64,000 bases of DNA from Bradyrhizobium sp. 132 (GTDB taxonomy: Bacteria > Pseudomonadota > Alphaproteobacteria > Rhizobiales > Xanthobacteraceae), in the NCBI RefSeq assembly GCF_023074185.1, contig NZ_JADPKY010000159.1:124001-188000 (forward strand), read 5' to 3'. How positions within the stretch are numbered: the first letter of the stretch is position 1; each line of letters begins with the position of its first letter. The translations under genes were made by a program, and so were the position numbers. The notes beneath the pieces were generated by a model. The model was not told the origin of the DNA, did not search any database, and saw nothing but the letters and a program-made list of their open reading frames with translations. Shown here piece after piece: positions 17,021 through 25,066 of the stretch.

Positions 17021-18310
17021 TCAGCCGCGAGCTTCTTCCGGGCTTCGGCCGTTCCGGCGCGAATTGAGCACCATGCCGCCGGCTACACCGACACCGAGCA
17101 CGTACATCCACCCTTCATGGAAGTCGAAAAGATGGGAATTGAAGAGCGAAGTGAATACGTTCTGGACAACGACCAGCAACCCGATCCAGCTGGCGAGCGC
17201 GTCGCCGCGGAACAGGAGGAGATGCACCGCCCACATCGCATACAGGATGATGATGCCGACAGCGCCCCATTGCACGGCCACGTTCAGTGTTTGGTTATGT
17301 GGATTGCCGATCACCTCGTTTGAGGCCTGGTAGGGGCCGCCAGTCGCAGCCTGCTCGAACAGGCCGCGCGTCGAGCCGGTTCCATGACCGAAGACCGGCG
17401 CCTCGGCAAAGAAGCCCAGCGATTTGCGCCAGAACTCGAGCCGAAGTCCGATCGATGTCGGGATTCCCTTGTCCTTGTAGAGCTCGTACTGCACGGAGAA
17501 TGTATCAATCGTGTTGTGCAGCGTCGACGAGGTCGTCCATGTCAGCGCGGTGAGGGCCGCGACAGCCGCGAAGATGATCAGGACGCTGCGCCATTTCAAA
17601 TGCAGCAGCCCGAACACCGCCAGCATGATCGGCGCGGTCACGAGTGCGGTGCGCGAGATCACCACAAAGGCCATGTTGACGAAGAAGCTGAGCGCGACAG
17701 CCGCCACCAGAGCGGCCAGCCAGATCCTCTTCTGCTGCAGCAGCTTCACGATCGGAAGCGCGAGCGCGACACCACACAGCGTGAATTCCTGGCTCTGGTC
17801 GATGTAGTTCTTCACGAAGATGCCGCGCGAGTCGAGCTCGTCAGGCGGCTTCAGCGAGAGCGTGGGATGGAAAAGCACCAGCCAGGACATCACCGACAGC
17901 AGCACGCAGGACAGCAGAAACGCGATGAACACGAGGTGCCCGCGCGAGGAGCGCTCGAAATGATAGATCAGGACCGGGAGCGCGAGCAGCTTCGTCGTCG
18001 GGTTCACGGCGTAGAACCGCGCGCCCCAGGACGCCCCCGACCACAGCGTGCCGACGAGCGCGAGCAGGAACAGCGCGATCGGCAGCGCGCAGATCGGTCG
18101 CTTCAGCGACTGCAGGAAGTCCCTGACGTCGAGAAACGGCACCACGCAGACGAGCATCAAGACATTGAAGATCGCCGCGAGCGACGTCGACCACGGCAGT
18201 GAGGCCGCGGTCAAGATGGCAAACAGATCGACCGTCTCAGACCATGCCGCCCGACTGCGCAGGCGCCGCAGCGTCGTCCCCCACATTGACTCCCGCGCGA
18301 GCTCCGTCAC
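17021..18310 (-). CDS. waaL: O-antigen ligase WaaL-like membrane protein
   Basis: A 429-residue polytopic membrane protein with about ten to twelve hydrophobic helices and the O-antigen-ligase (Wzy_C) domain. The large periplasmic loop ends with GHGTGSTRGLF and IGNPHNQTLNVAVQWG, containing the conserved histidine of ligases (NPHNQ). WaaL transfers undecaprenyl-linked O-antigen to lipid A-core in the periplasm. The start is GTG at 18310, overlapping the hldE stop by four bases (GTGA), which indicates translational coupling. Linkage to heptose-core genes supports ligase rather than polymerase, and a second such protein at 61369 is a better polymerase candidate. Confidence 0.85.
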   Translation of the reverse strand: MTELARESMWGTTLRRLRSRAAWSETVDLFAILTAASLPWSTSLAAIFNVLMLVCVVPFLDVRDFLQSLKRPICALPIALFLLALVGTLWSGASWGARFYAVNPTTKLLALPVLIYHFERSSRGHLVFIAFLLSCVLLSVMSWLVLFHPTLSLKPPDELDSRGIFVKNYIDQSQEFTLCGVALALPIVKLLQQKRIWLAALVAAVALSFFVNMAFVVISRTALVTAPIMLAVFGLLHLKWRSVLIIFAAVAALTALTWTTSSTLHNTIDTFSVQYELYKDKGIPTSIGLRLEFWRKSLGFFAEAPVFGHGTGSTRGLFEQAATGGPYQASNEVIGNPHNQTLNVAVQWGAVGIIILYAMWAVHLLLFRGDALASWIGLLVVVQNVFTSLFNSHLFDFHEGWMYVLGVGVAGGMVLNSRRNGRSPEEARG

Positions 18311-19791
18311 TTCGTCTCTCCGCGCGCGCGATGAACCAGCGCGGTCGTGCTGAAGCCCCGGAGAATGTCGACCAGCACGACCGTCCCGCCCGCGGCTTCG
18401 ACGACCTCATGGCCAACCACCTGCTCGCGGGTGTAATCGCCGCCCTTCACCAGCGCGCTCGGCTTGATGCGGGTGATGAGGTCGATCGGCGTATCCTCCT
18501 CGAAGATGACGACGAGATCGACGGCTTCGAGCGCCGCCAGCACTTCCGCACGCGCCCGCTCGTCCTGAACGGGGCGATCCCCGCCCTTCAGCCGCCGCAC
18601 CGAGGCGTCGCTGTTGAGTCCCACGATGAGACGGTCGCAGGCGGCGCGCGCCGCGGTCAGCACCTTGACGTGACCGGGATGCAGGATGTCGAAGCAGCCA
18701 TTGGTGAAGCCGATGCGCTGGCCCTGCTGCTTCCATTCCGCGAGCTGCGTGTCGAGCGTATCAGGCTCGAGCACGATCTTCTCCTCGGCCGCGAGATAGG
18801 CATGCGGCAATATCTTTCGCTTCAGCTCGGCCGTGCTCACGGTGGCGGTGCCCTGCTTGCCGACGGCGACGGCGGCGGCGGCACTGGCCATGCGCAGGGC
18901 CGTATCCCAGTCCGCGCCCGTGGCGAGCGACACCGCGAGCGCGGCGGCGACGGTGTCGCCGGCGCCGGAGACGTCACGCACCTTGACCGGGACCGCCGGA
19001 ACGTGAACGGCCTCGCCGTTGCGCGGCACCAGCGTCATGCCGTGCTCGCCTTGCGTGACCAGGATCGCCTCGCAATCGGCGAGCCGCATCACGTCCTCGC
19101 TTGCATCGACGATGCTTTGTGAAGTGTCGGCGCGGCTTCTGGTCGCCTCCGAAAATTCCTTGCGATTGGGCGTGAGGAGCGTCGCGCCGCGATAGATCGC
19201 CCAATTGAGACTCTTCGGATCGACGATCACGGGCTTGCCGAGCTTTCGCGCGGCGTCGATTGTGTGGCGGATCACGCGGGCGGTCAGCACGCCCTTGGCG
19301 TAGTCGGAGAGCAGCACAATGTCGGCGCGCGGGATCTGCGGCAGGATCGCTTCGATCAGCCTGGTCTCGATCGTATCGGAGGCAGGTTGTGCCTGCTCCC
19401 AATCCGCACGCAGCATGTGCGTGGAAAAATGCTCGGAGACGAAGCGGACCTTTCGCGTGGTCGGGCGCGAGGGATCGCACACCAGCACGCTTTCGATTGC
19501 ACCCTGCTCCGCAAGCGCCGAGGCGAGCTGCCTGCCCGCATCGTCCTCGCCGACGAGGCCGACGAAGATGCAGCGCGCGCCGAGGGAAGCGACGTTGCGC
19601 GCGACATTGCCGGCACCGCCGATATGGATCTCACTGCGCTGCGCCGCTAGGACCGGCGCCGGCGCTTCCGGCGATATCCGCGACACCTCGCCATAGACGA
19701 ACTCGTCAAGCATGATGTCGCCGATGCACAGCACCGTGCGGCCTGAGATGGCTTGCGCGAGGGCATCGAAATCGAGAATGGGCGTCGGCAT
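18307..19791 (-). CDS. hldE: Bifunctional heptose-7-phosphate kinase / heptose-1-phosphate adenylyltransferase
   Basis: A 494-residue fusion typical of HldE (RfaE). The N-terminal ribokinase-type domain has IGDIMLDEFVYGEVSRISPEAP, GGAGNVARN and the catalytic VSGAGDTVAAALA near residue 265. The C-terminal cytidylyltransferase-type domain has FTNGCFDILHPGHV near residue 345 and a VKGGDYTREQVVG signature. It phosphorylates D-glycero-D-manno-heptose-7-phosphate and later adds AMP, on the way to ADP-heptose for the LPS inner core. It starts 11 bases after hldD and overlaps waaL. Confidence 0.96.
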   Translation of the reverse strand: MPTPILDFDALAQAISGRTVLCIGDIMLDEFVYGEVSRISPEAPAPVLAAQRSEIHIGGAGNVARNVASLGARCIFVGLVGEDDAGRQLASALAEQGAIESVLVCDPSRPTTRKVRFVSEHFSTHMLRADWEQAQPASDTIETRLIEAILPQIPRADIVLLSDYAKGVLTARVIRHTIDAARKLGKPVIVDPKSLNWAIYRGATLLTPNRKEFSEATRSRADTSQSIVDASEDVMRLADCEAILVTQGEHGMTLVPRNGEAVHVPAVPVKVRDVSGAGDTVAAALAVSLATGADWDTALRMASAAAAVAVGKQGTATVSTAELKRKILPHAYLAAEEKIVLEPDTLDTQLAEWKQQGQRIGFTNGCFDILHPGHVKVLTAARAACDRLIVGLNSDASVRRLKGGDRPVQDERARAEVLAALEAVDLVVIFEEDTPIDLITRIKPSALVKGGDYTREQVVGHEVVEAAGGTVVLVDILRGFSTTALVHRARGETK

Positions 19792-19802
19792 GGTGATGGG
19801 CC

Positions 19803-20783
19803 TCAGCGGAAGCGGTCGGGCCGGTCGAGGTAATCCCCGACATAGGCCTTCACCGCGTCCTCGAGCGTCGTGAAACCACCATTATAGCCGGCGCAATGGA
19901 GGCGATCGACCTCGCTCTGGGTGAAGTACTGGTAGCTGCCGCGGATCTGCTCGGGCATGTCGATATATTCGATGTTGGGCCTCGCGCCGAGCGCGGAATA
20001 GGCCGCGAGCATCAGATCCCTGAAGCTGCGTGCGTTGCCGGTGCCGACGTTGAAGATGCCGGACACCGACGGCGTCGCCAGCAGCCACATGACGACGCGC
20101 ACGACGTCGTCGACATAGATGAAATCGCGCCGCTGATCGCCGTCGGCGATGCCCTCGCGATGCGACTTGAACAATTGCACGACCCGGCCCGCTTTGACAT
20201 CGTCGAAGCGGCGCGCCAGCACGCTCATCATCGAGCCCTTGTGGTATTCGTTGGGGCCGAACACGTTGAAGAATTTCAGGCCGGCCCATTGCGGCGGCAG
20301 CTTCTCGCCGTTCGCTGCGCGCTCGGCGACGGCGAGATCGAACAGGTGCTTGCTCCAGCCGTAGAGATTCATCGGCCGCAGTTTTTTCAGCGCAGGCACA
20401 GAGCTGTCGTCGTCAAATCCTGCCTCGCCGTCGCCATAGGTCGCCGCCGAGGAGGCGTAGATCAACGGCACCGCATTCGCCGTGCACCAGTCCAGGAGGC
20501 GCATCGACAGGCGGAAGTTGGTCTCGAATACGAGGTCGCCGTCGGTCGCGGTGGTCGCGGAGATCGCCCCGAGATGGATCATGGCATCGAGCTTGCGGCC
20601 CTTCAGCCAGTCCGGCAGCTCAGCCGGCGGCACGATATCCACAAGCTGCCGCTTGGCGAGATTGCGCCATTTGCCGTCTTTGCCGAGGAAATCACAAACC
20701 ACGACGTCGCAACGGCCGGCCTCGTTCAGCGCGGCGACGACATTCGATCCGATAAAACCGGCCCCGCCGGTCACCAGCAACAT
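19803..20783 (-). CDS. hldD: ADP-L-glycero-D-manno-heptose 6-epimerase
   Basis: A 326-residue extended SDR: VTGGAGFIGSNVVAALNE at the N-terminus, IYASSAATYGDGE with the catalytic serine, NLYGWSKHLFD with the Tyr-Lys pair, and FKSHREGIADGDQRRDFIYV, the substrate loop of RfaD/HldD. It converts ADP-D-glycero- to ADP-L-glycero-D-manno-heptose, the donor for heptosyltransferases. First gene of the hldD-hldE-waaL-wbpM minus-strand series. It is divergent from waaF across 176 bases, so heptose synthesis and transfer are probably controlled from one intergenic region. Confidence 0.95.
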   Translation of the reverse strand: MLLVTGGAGFIGSNVVAALNEAGRCDVVVCDFLGKDGKWRNLAKRQLVDIVPPAELPDWLKGRKLDAMIHLGAISATTATDGDLVFETNFRLSMRLLDWCTANAVPLIYASSAATYGDGEAGFDDDSSVPALKKLRPMNLYGWSKHLFDLAVAERAANGEKLPPQWAGLKFFNVFGPNEYHKGSMMSVLARRFDDVKAGRVVQLFKSHREGIADGDQRRDFIYVDDVVRVVMWLLATPSVSGIFNVGTGNARSFRDLMLAAYSALGARPNIEYIDMPEQIRGSYQYFTQSEVDRLHCAGYNGGFTTLEDAVKAYVGDYLDRPDRFR

Positions 20784-20959
20784 TCCAACTTCCCCGCCAG
20801 ATTTCGCCTGCCCGAAGTTTTGCGGCCCGGTCCTGCCCTAGCGCATGATCCGCCAAAGTGTAAGCGGTTTTGGGATTGCCGCTCCTGCCGGCTTTACCTG
20901 CCGGCCCGGAGCGGCTAACCGAACCGCCACATCAGCGAACCCACGGTCCAATATAACGA

Positions 20960-22030
20960 ATGAACAAAGATTCGCAATTTGGCGGAGATACAGATCGGAG
21001 CGACACCCGACCGATCCTGATCGTCCCGTACATGTGGATCGGCGATTTCGTCCGAAATCACACTGTGGTGCGGGTCCTGAACGAGCGCTGGCCGAACCGG
21101 CCGATTGATCTCCTGACGACATCCCTGTGCGCTCCTCTGGTCGACTATATGCCCGGCGTTCGCGAGGGCGTCGTCTGGGACCTGCCGCGCAGCCAACTCG
21201 CCGTGGGCCGCCAGCTCGGCTTGGCGAAGCTCCTGCGCGAGCGGAACTACGGGACCGCCCTGGTGCTGCCCCGGACCTGGAAGGCCGCCATCGCGCCCGC
21301 TTTGGCCGGGATTCCGGAAAGGGTCGGCTTCGTCGGCGAATTCCGGTTCGGCCTGCTCAACCGCTGGCGCTGGGGCGAAAAGAAACTGCCCCGCTTCATC
21401 GACAAGAACGCCACGCTGGCCCAGCCCGACGGCGCCCCCCTACCCCCGGAATGGCCGGTGCCGCAATTGCGGGTCCCGGCCGAGGACATCGTCCGCTGGC
21501 GGCAGACCAACGGCCTGAGCGCTGGGGCCGCCGTAGCGCTGGCCCCCGGCTCGGTCGGGGTGTCAAAGCGCTGGACCTACTATCCCGCGGCCGCCCGCTT
21601 GCTGGCCGAGCGCGGCTTTGAGGTCTGGGTGGTCGGCGGCCCCGGGGAAAAGGGCCTGGCCCAGGAGATCGTCGCGGCCGGCGGCCCGGGAGTCCGGGAC
21701 CTCACCGGCAACGATCTGCGCAACGGCGTGCTGGCCATGGCTGCGGCCGGCGTCGCAGTCTCCAACGATTCCGGGCTGATGCATATCGCCGCCGCCCTGG
21801 GCACGCCGACCATGGGCATCTTCGGCCCGACCAGCCCCTATCTCTGGGCGCCCCTCAACGGCCTCGCAGCGACCGTGGTCCAGGACAAGAGCGTGCTGTC
21901 ATGCCAGCCCTGCCAGAGCACGATCTGCAAGATGAACGACCACCGCTGCATGCGGGATATTGCGGCACAGGAAGTGGTCGAGATCGCAAGAGACGTGCTG
22001 GCCAGGACGCAGGGACTTGCAAATGTCTGA
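20960..22030 (+). CDS. waaF: Lipopolysaccharide heptosyltransferase II
   Basis: A 356-residue family 9 glycosyltransferase. RPILIVPYMWIGDFVRNHTV opens the acceptor domain; LAPGSVGVSKRWTYYPAAAR and VSNDSGLMHIAAALGTPTMG with IFGPTSPYLWAPL form the ADP-heptose site. The C-terminus carries a cysteine-rich CQPCQSTICKMNDHRCM segment that is common in WaaF. It adds the second heptose of the inner core at the cytoplasmic face of the inner membrane. No separate WaaC (heptosyltransferase I) is in the window. Its last codons overlap the gmhB start by eight bases (ATGTCTGA). Confidence 0.93.
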   Translation: MNKDSQFGGDTDRSDTRPILIVPYMWIGDFVRNHTVVRVLNERWPNRPIDLLTTSLCAPLVDYMPGVREGVVWDLPRSQLAVGRQLGLAKLLRERNYGTALVLPRTWKAAIAPALAGIPERVGFVGEFRFGLLNRWRWGEKKLPRFIDKNATLAQPDGAPLPPEWPVPQLRVPAEDIVRWRQTNGLSAGAAVALAPGSVGVSKRWTYYPAAARLLAERGFEVWVVGGPGEKGLAQEIVAAGGPGVRDLTGNDLRNGVLAMAAAGVAVSNDSGLMHIAAALGTPTMGIFGPTSPYLWAPLNGLAATVVQDKSVLSCQPCQSTICKMNDHRCMRDIAAQEVVEIARDVLARTQGLANV

Positions 22031-22553
22031 CGGCCGCGCGGCGAAACCCGCCGCATTCCTCGATCGTGACGGCGTCATCAATCGTGACGATGGCTATATC
22101 GGCACGCGAGACCGCATCCGCTGGATGCCCAACGTAGCCAGCGCCATCCGCCGTCTCAACGAGGCCGGCTATTTTGTGTTCGTCTTCACCAACCAGTCCG
22201 GCGTCGCGCGCGGCCTCTTCACCGAAGCCGATGTGCACGGGCTGCACAACTGGATGCGCGACGAGCTCGCCCGCGACGGCGCTGGGATCGATGACATCCG
22301 CTTCTGTCCCTATCATCCGCAAGGAACGGTCGACGGCTACATCGGGGAGCACGATTGGCGCAAGCCTGCGCCCGGCATGTTGCGCGATCTCGTCCAGCAC
22401 TGGCCGGTGCAACTCGACGGCAGCTTCGTGATCGGAGATCAGGCCCGGGACATCGATGCCGGCAAGGCCCTCGGACTGCCGGGCTTTCTCTTTCCAGGCG
22501 GCGACCTCGACGCGTTCGTGGTCGATGTGCTTGCGCAGACCGGACGCCGGTAG
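22023..22553 (+). CDS. gmhB: D-glycero-D-manno-heptose-1,7-bisphosphate 7-phosphatase
   Basis: A 176-residue HAD-superfamily phosphatase. The nucleophile motif FLDRDGVINRDDGYIG is near residue 12, FVFTNQSGVARG provides motif II, and FVIGDQARDIDAGKALG motif IV. HisB-N/GmhB enzymes remove the 7-phosphate between the kinase and adenylyltransferase steps of HldE. The FCPYHPQG segment retains only part of the zinc-cysteine loop seen in many relatives. I chose ATG at 22023, which overlaps the end of waaF and so couples the two; codons further upstream are just the other frame of waaF. Confidence 0.93.
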   Translation: MSDGRAAKPAAFLDRDGVINRDDGYIGTRDRIRWMPNVASAIRRLNEAGYFVFVFTNQSGVARGLFTEADVHGLHNWMRDELARDGAGIDDIRFCPYHPQGTVDGYIGEHDWRKPAPGMLRDLVQHWPVQLDGSFVIGDQARDIDAGKALGLPGFLFPGGDLDAFVVDVLAQTGRR

Positions 22554-22769
22554 AAGGTTCCGATCCGGCAGGTCCCGAAAACGCGAAAACAACCCATGGA
22601 CAGTAGCCCTGCGGCAGCGAAATCGATGGCTTACGGGCGACCCGCGACGTTATGCGGATTTTAGGAATTTTGTTTGACCCGCAGAGCAAAACAGCTGTAA
22701 GCAGACAGCATTGCAGATCATGCGCGCCGTTCAGTCTGAACTTCGATCTGCTGTCGCGACAGTGCCCAC

Positions 22770-23807
22770 TCAGAGCAGTGGCCGATAGACTTCGCCGATC
22801 CGCGCCGCCTCGGCCTCAAGGCTGAACTTCACGCGCACGCGCTCGCGACCGCGCTCGCCCATCGCGGTCGCCAGAGCCACATCGCGCATCAGCGGCTCGA
22901 GCGCCACCGCCAGCGCCTCCGCATCACCGGTCGGGACCAGCACGCCGCTCACTCCATCCTCGACCACGAGCTCGGCCGCACCGGCGCGCGCAGCGACCAG
23001 AGCGCTACCGGCCGCCATCGCCTCGATCAGTGTCAGGCCAAAACCTTCGTTGCGTGAGGTGAAGGCGTAGATGGTCAGCCGCTGATACCAGCGCTGCACC
23101 TGTTCGATCAGCAACTCGCCGGTGATGGCGATACGCGATTCCAGGCCGGCTGCTTCGATGCGCTTCTTCAGATCGTTCGCAAAGGGCGTCTGCTCGGGTG
23201 TAACCTGGCCGACGATGATTGCGGTGAAATCCGGATAGCGCGGCAGCAAGCGGCACATCGCATCGACGAACAAATCAGTACCCTTCTGCGCGCGCACGCG
23301 GCCGAAGCAGCCGATCGCGTAGCGGCCCGGCAGCGCGGCTTCCGCGAAGGCCGCCGCGCGATCTGCCGGCGGAGCATAGACGGCGGTGTCGACGCCGTGC
23401 GGAATCACCGTCGCCTTCACTTTCAGGAACGAGGCCGAAAGATCTGATGTCGCGATGATCGCGTCCATGCGCCGGATCAGCCAGCGCGTGATCCAGCTAT
23501 GGTGCCGCTGTGCTGCGGAGGTAAAGACCAGTTTCAACGGCCAGCCGAGCGCACGCAGCACGACGCCCGCGATCATCTCGTTGTTGCGCCGCGCATGCCA
23601 GATCAAGGGCTCCTTGCGGCGCCACAATTTCAGGAGATCGGCACTGCTCAGTCGCGCGATCCCCTCCGGCGCGTCGGAGCCGAACCAGCCTGCGCGAAAC
23701 AGCTTCGCCAGCCGCGGCGCCACCATCCGGTTGGTCGCGGTGACCCCGGAATAGCGCCTGTGCAGATTTGGCACGATCACGTCGAGATCATCAGGGGAAT
23801 TCGCCAC
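22770..23807 (-). CDS. lpcC: Family 4 glycosyltransferase, LpcC-like core mannosyltransferase
   Basis: A 345-residue GT-B enzyme. The opening VIVPNLHRRYSGVTATNRMV, then IWHARRNNEM and LKLVFTSAAQRHHSWITRWL, is the signature of the rhizobial LpcC group, which adds mannose from GDP-mannose to Kdo in the LPS inner core. The C-terminal half has YAIGCFGRVRAQKGTDLFVD and the EGFGLTLIEAMAAG motif of GT4. The start codon is GTG at 23807 with CGGAGC upstream; the nearby ATG is out of frame. manC in this window can provide its donor. The gene stands alone between gmhB and galE. Confidence 0.88.
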   Translation of the reverse strand: MANSPDDLDVIVPNLHRRYSGVTATNRMVAPRLAKLFRAGWFGSDAPEGIARLSSADLLKLWRRKEPLIWHARRNNEMIAGVVLRALGWPLKLVFTSAAQRHHSWITRWLIRRMDAIIATSDLSASFLKVKATVIPHGVDTAVYAPPADRAAAFAEAALPGRYAIGCFGRVRAQKGTDLFVDAMCRLLPRYPDFTAIIVGQVTPEQTPFANDLKKRIEAAGLESRIAITGELLIEQVQRWYQRLTIYAFTSRNEGFGLTLIEAMAAGSALVAARAGAAELVVEDGVSGVLVPTGDAEALAVALEPLMRDVALATAMGERGRERVRVKFSLEAEAARIGEVYRPLL

Positions 23808-23933
23808 GTCATGCTCCGCTTCGTTGGCCCCCTATACGCAACATTAAGCATAGTGACCAGTTCAGCCGCGCCGATACCCCCTCTTCACCCCGCAGACGTT
23901 AACTTGCAGCGTTGATCGAAGACGGGTGAGACC

Positions 23934-24947
23934 ATGACTGTGCTAGTCACCGGCGGCGCCGGCTATATCGGAAGTCACACGGTTCTGGCGCTGGCGGAAG
24001 CCGGCGAGGACGTCGTCGTGATCGACGATCTCTCCACCGGTTTCTCCGCGTATCTGCCCGAAGGCGTGCCGCTGTTCATTGGCGATGCCGGCGACGAGAA
24101 CCTGCTCGAAGGCGTGATGGCCCAGCACAATATCGAGAGTATCATCCATTTCGCGGGCTCGGTGGTCGTGCCGGATTCGATGCGCGATCCGCTCGGCTAT
24201 TACCGCAACAATTTCATGACCGCCCGCAACCTGCTCAACGTCGCAGTCAAGCGCGGCATCAACCGCTTCATCTTCTCCTCGACCGCCGCCGTCTACGGCA
24301 ATCCGGACCTGGTGCCGGTGCCCGAACACGCGCCGACGCGGCCGCTGTCGCCCTATGGTTCGTCGAAGCTGATGACCGAGATCATGCTGCACGACGTCGC
24401 CGCCGCCTACGGCATGCAATACGTGACCTTGCGCTACTTCAACGTTGCGGGTGCCGATCCGCAGGCCCGCATCGGCCTTGCAACCGTCGGTGCTACGCAT
24501 CTGCTCAAGATCGCAGTGGAAGCCGCGACCGGCCAGCGTGCCAAGATCGACGTTTTCGGCACCGACTATCCGACCCAGGACGGCAGCTGCATTCGCGACT
24601 TCATCCACGTCACGGACCTGTCGCAGGCGCATCGCTCGGCGCTCGCGTATTTGCGCAATGGCGGCGCCTCGACGACGCTGAATTGCGGGTATGGCCGCGG
24701 CTATTCCGTGCTGGAAACCATCGACGCGGTGCGCCGGGTTTCCGGGCGCAGCTTCGCCGTGCAATACGCCCCGCGCCGGTCCGGCGACATCATGACCATG
24801 GTCGCCGACACCAGCCGCATCCGCAGCCTGCTCGACTGGAAGCCGCAATACGACGACCTCGAGACCATCGCCGCGCACGCGCTGGCGTGGGAGGACAAGC
24901 TGTTCCGCGAGCACCACGGCGAACTCCGCCAGGCCGCCTCGGCCTAG
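23934..24947 (+). CDS. galE: UDP-glucose 4-epimerase
   Basis: A 337-residue extended SDR. VLVTGGAGYIGSHTVLALAE is the canonical GalE N-terminus; VIDDLSTGF, FSSTAAVYGNPD and SPYGSSKLMTE hold the substrate and catalytic residues; LRYFNVAGADPQARIG and DGSCIRDFIHVTDL follow. It interconverts UDP-glucose and UDP-galactose (or the N-acetyl forms) for envelope sugars. GGGTGAGACC upstream of ATG gives a reasonable ribosome-binding site. It is divergent from lpcC and precedes the MsbA-type exporter by 119 bases. Confidence 0.94.
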   Translation: MTVLVTGGAGYIGSHTVLALAEAGEDVVVIDDLSTGFSAYLPEGVPLFIGDAGDENLLEGVMAQHNIESIIHFAGSVVVPDSMRDPLGYYRNNFMTARNLLNVAVKRGINRFIFSSTAAVYGNPDLVPVPEHAPTRPLSPYGSSKLMTEIMLHDVAAAYGMQYVTLRYFNVAGADPQARIGLATVGATHLLKIAVEAATGQRAKIDVFGTDYPTQDGSCIRDFIHVTDLSQAHRSALAYLRNGGASTTLNCGYGRGYSVLETIDAVRRVSGRSFAVQYAPRRSGDIMTMVADTSRIRSLLDWKPQYDDLETIAAHALAWEDKLFREHHGELRQAASA

Positions 24948-25066
24948 ATTCCATCCGGGCGCAAGTCCTTAATTGGGCTTGAAAAGCGCGGCTTTAGCGG
25001 GCACAGAGGCCGTTCGATCCCTGACGCGCGGGCAGGCTTTTTTCCTGTGCCGTCAATGGACTACGG

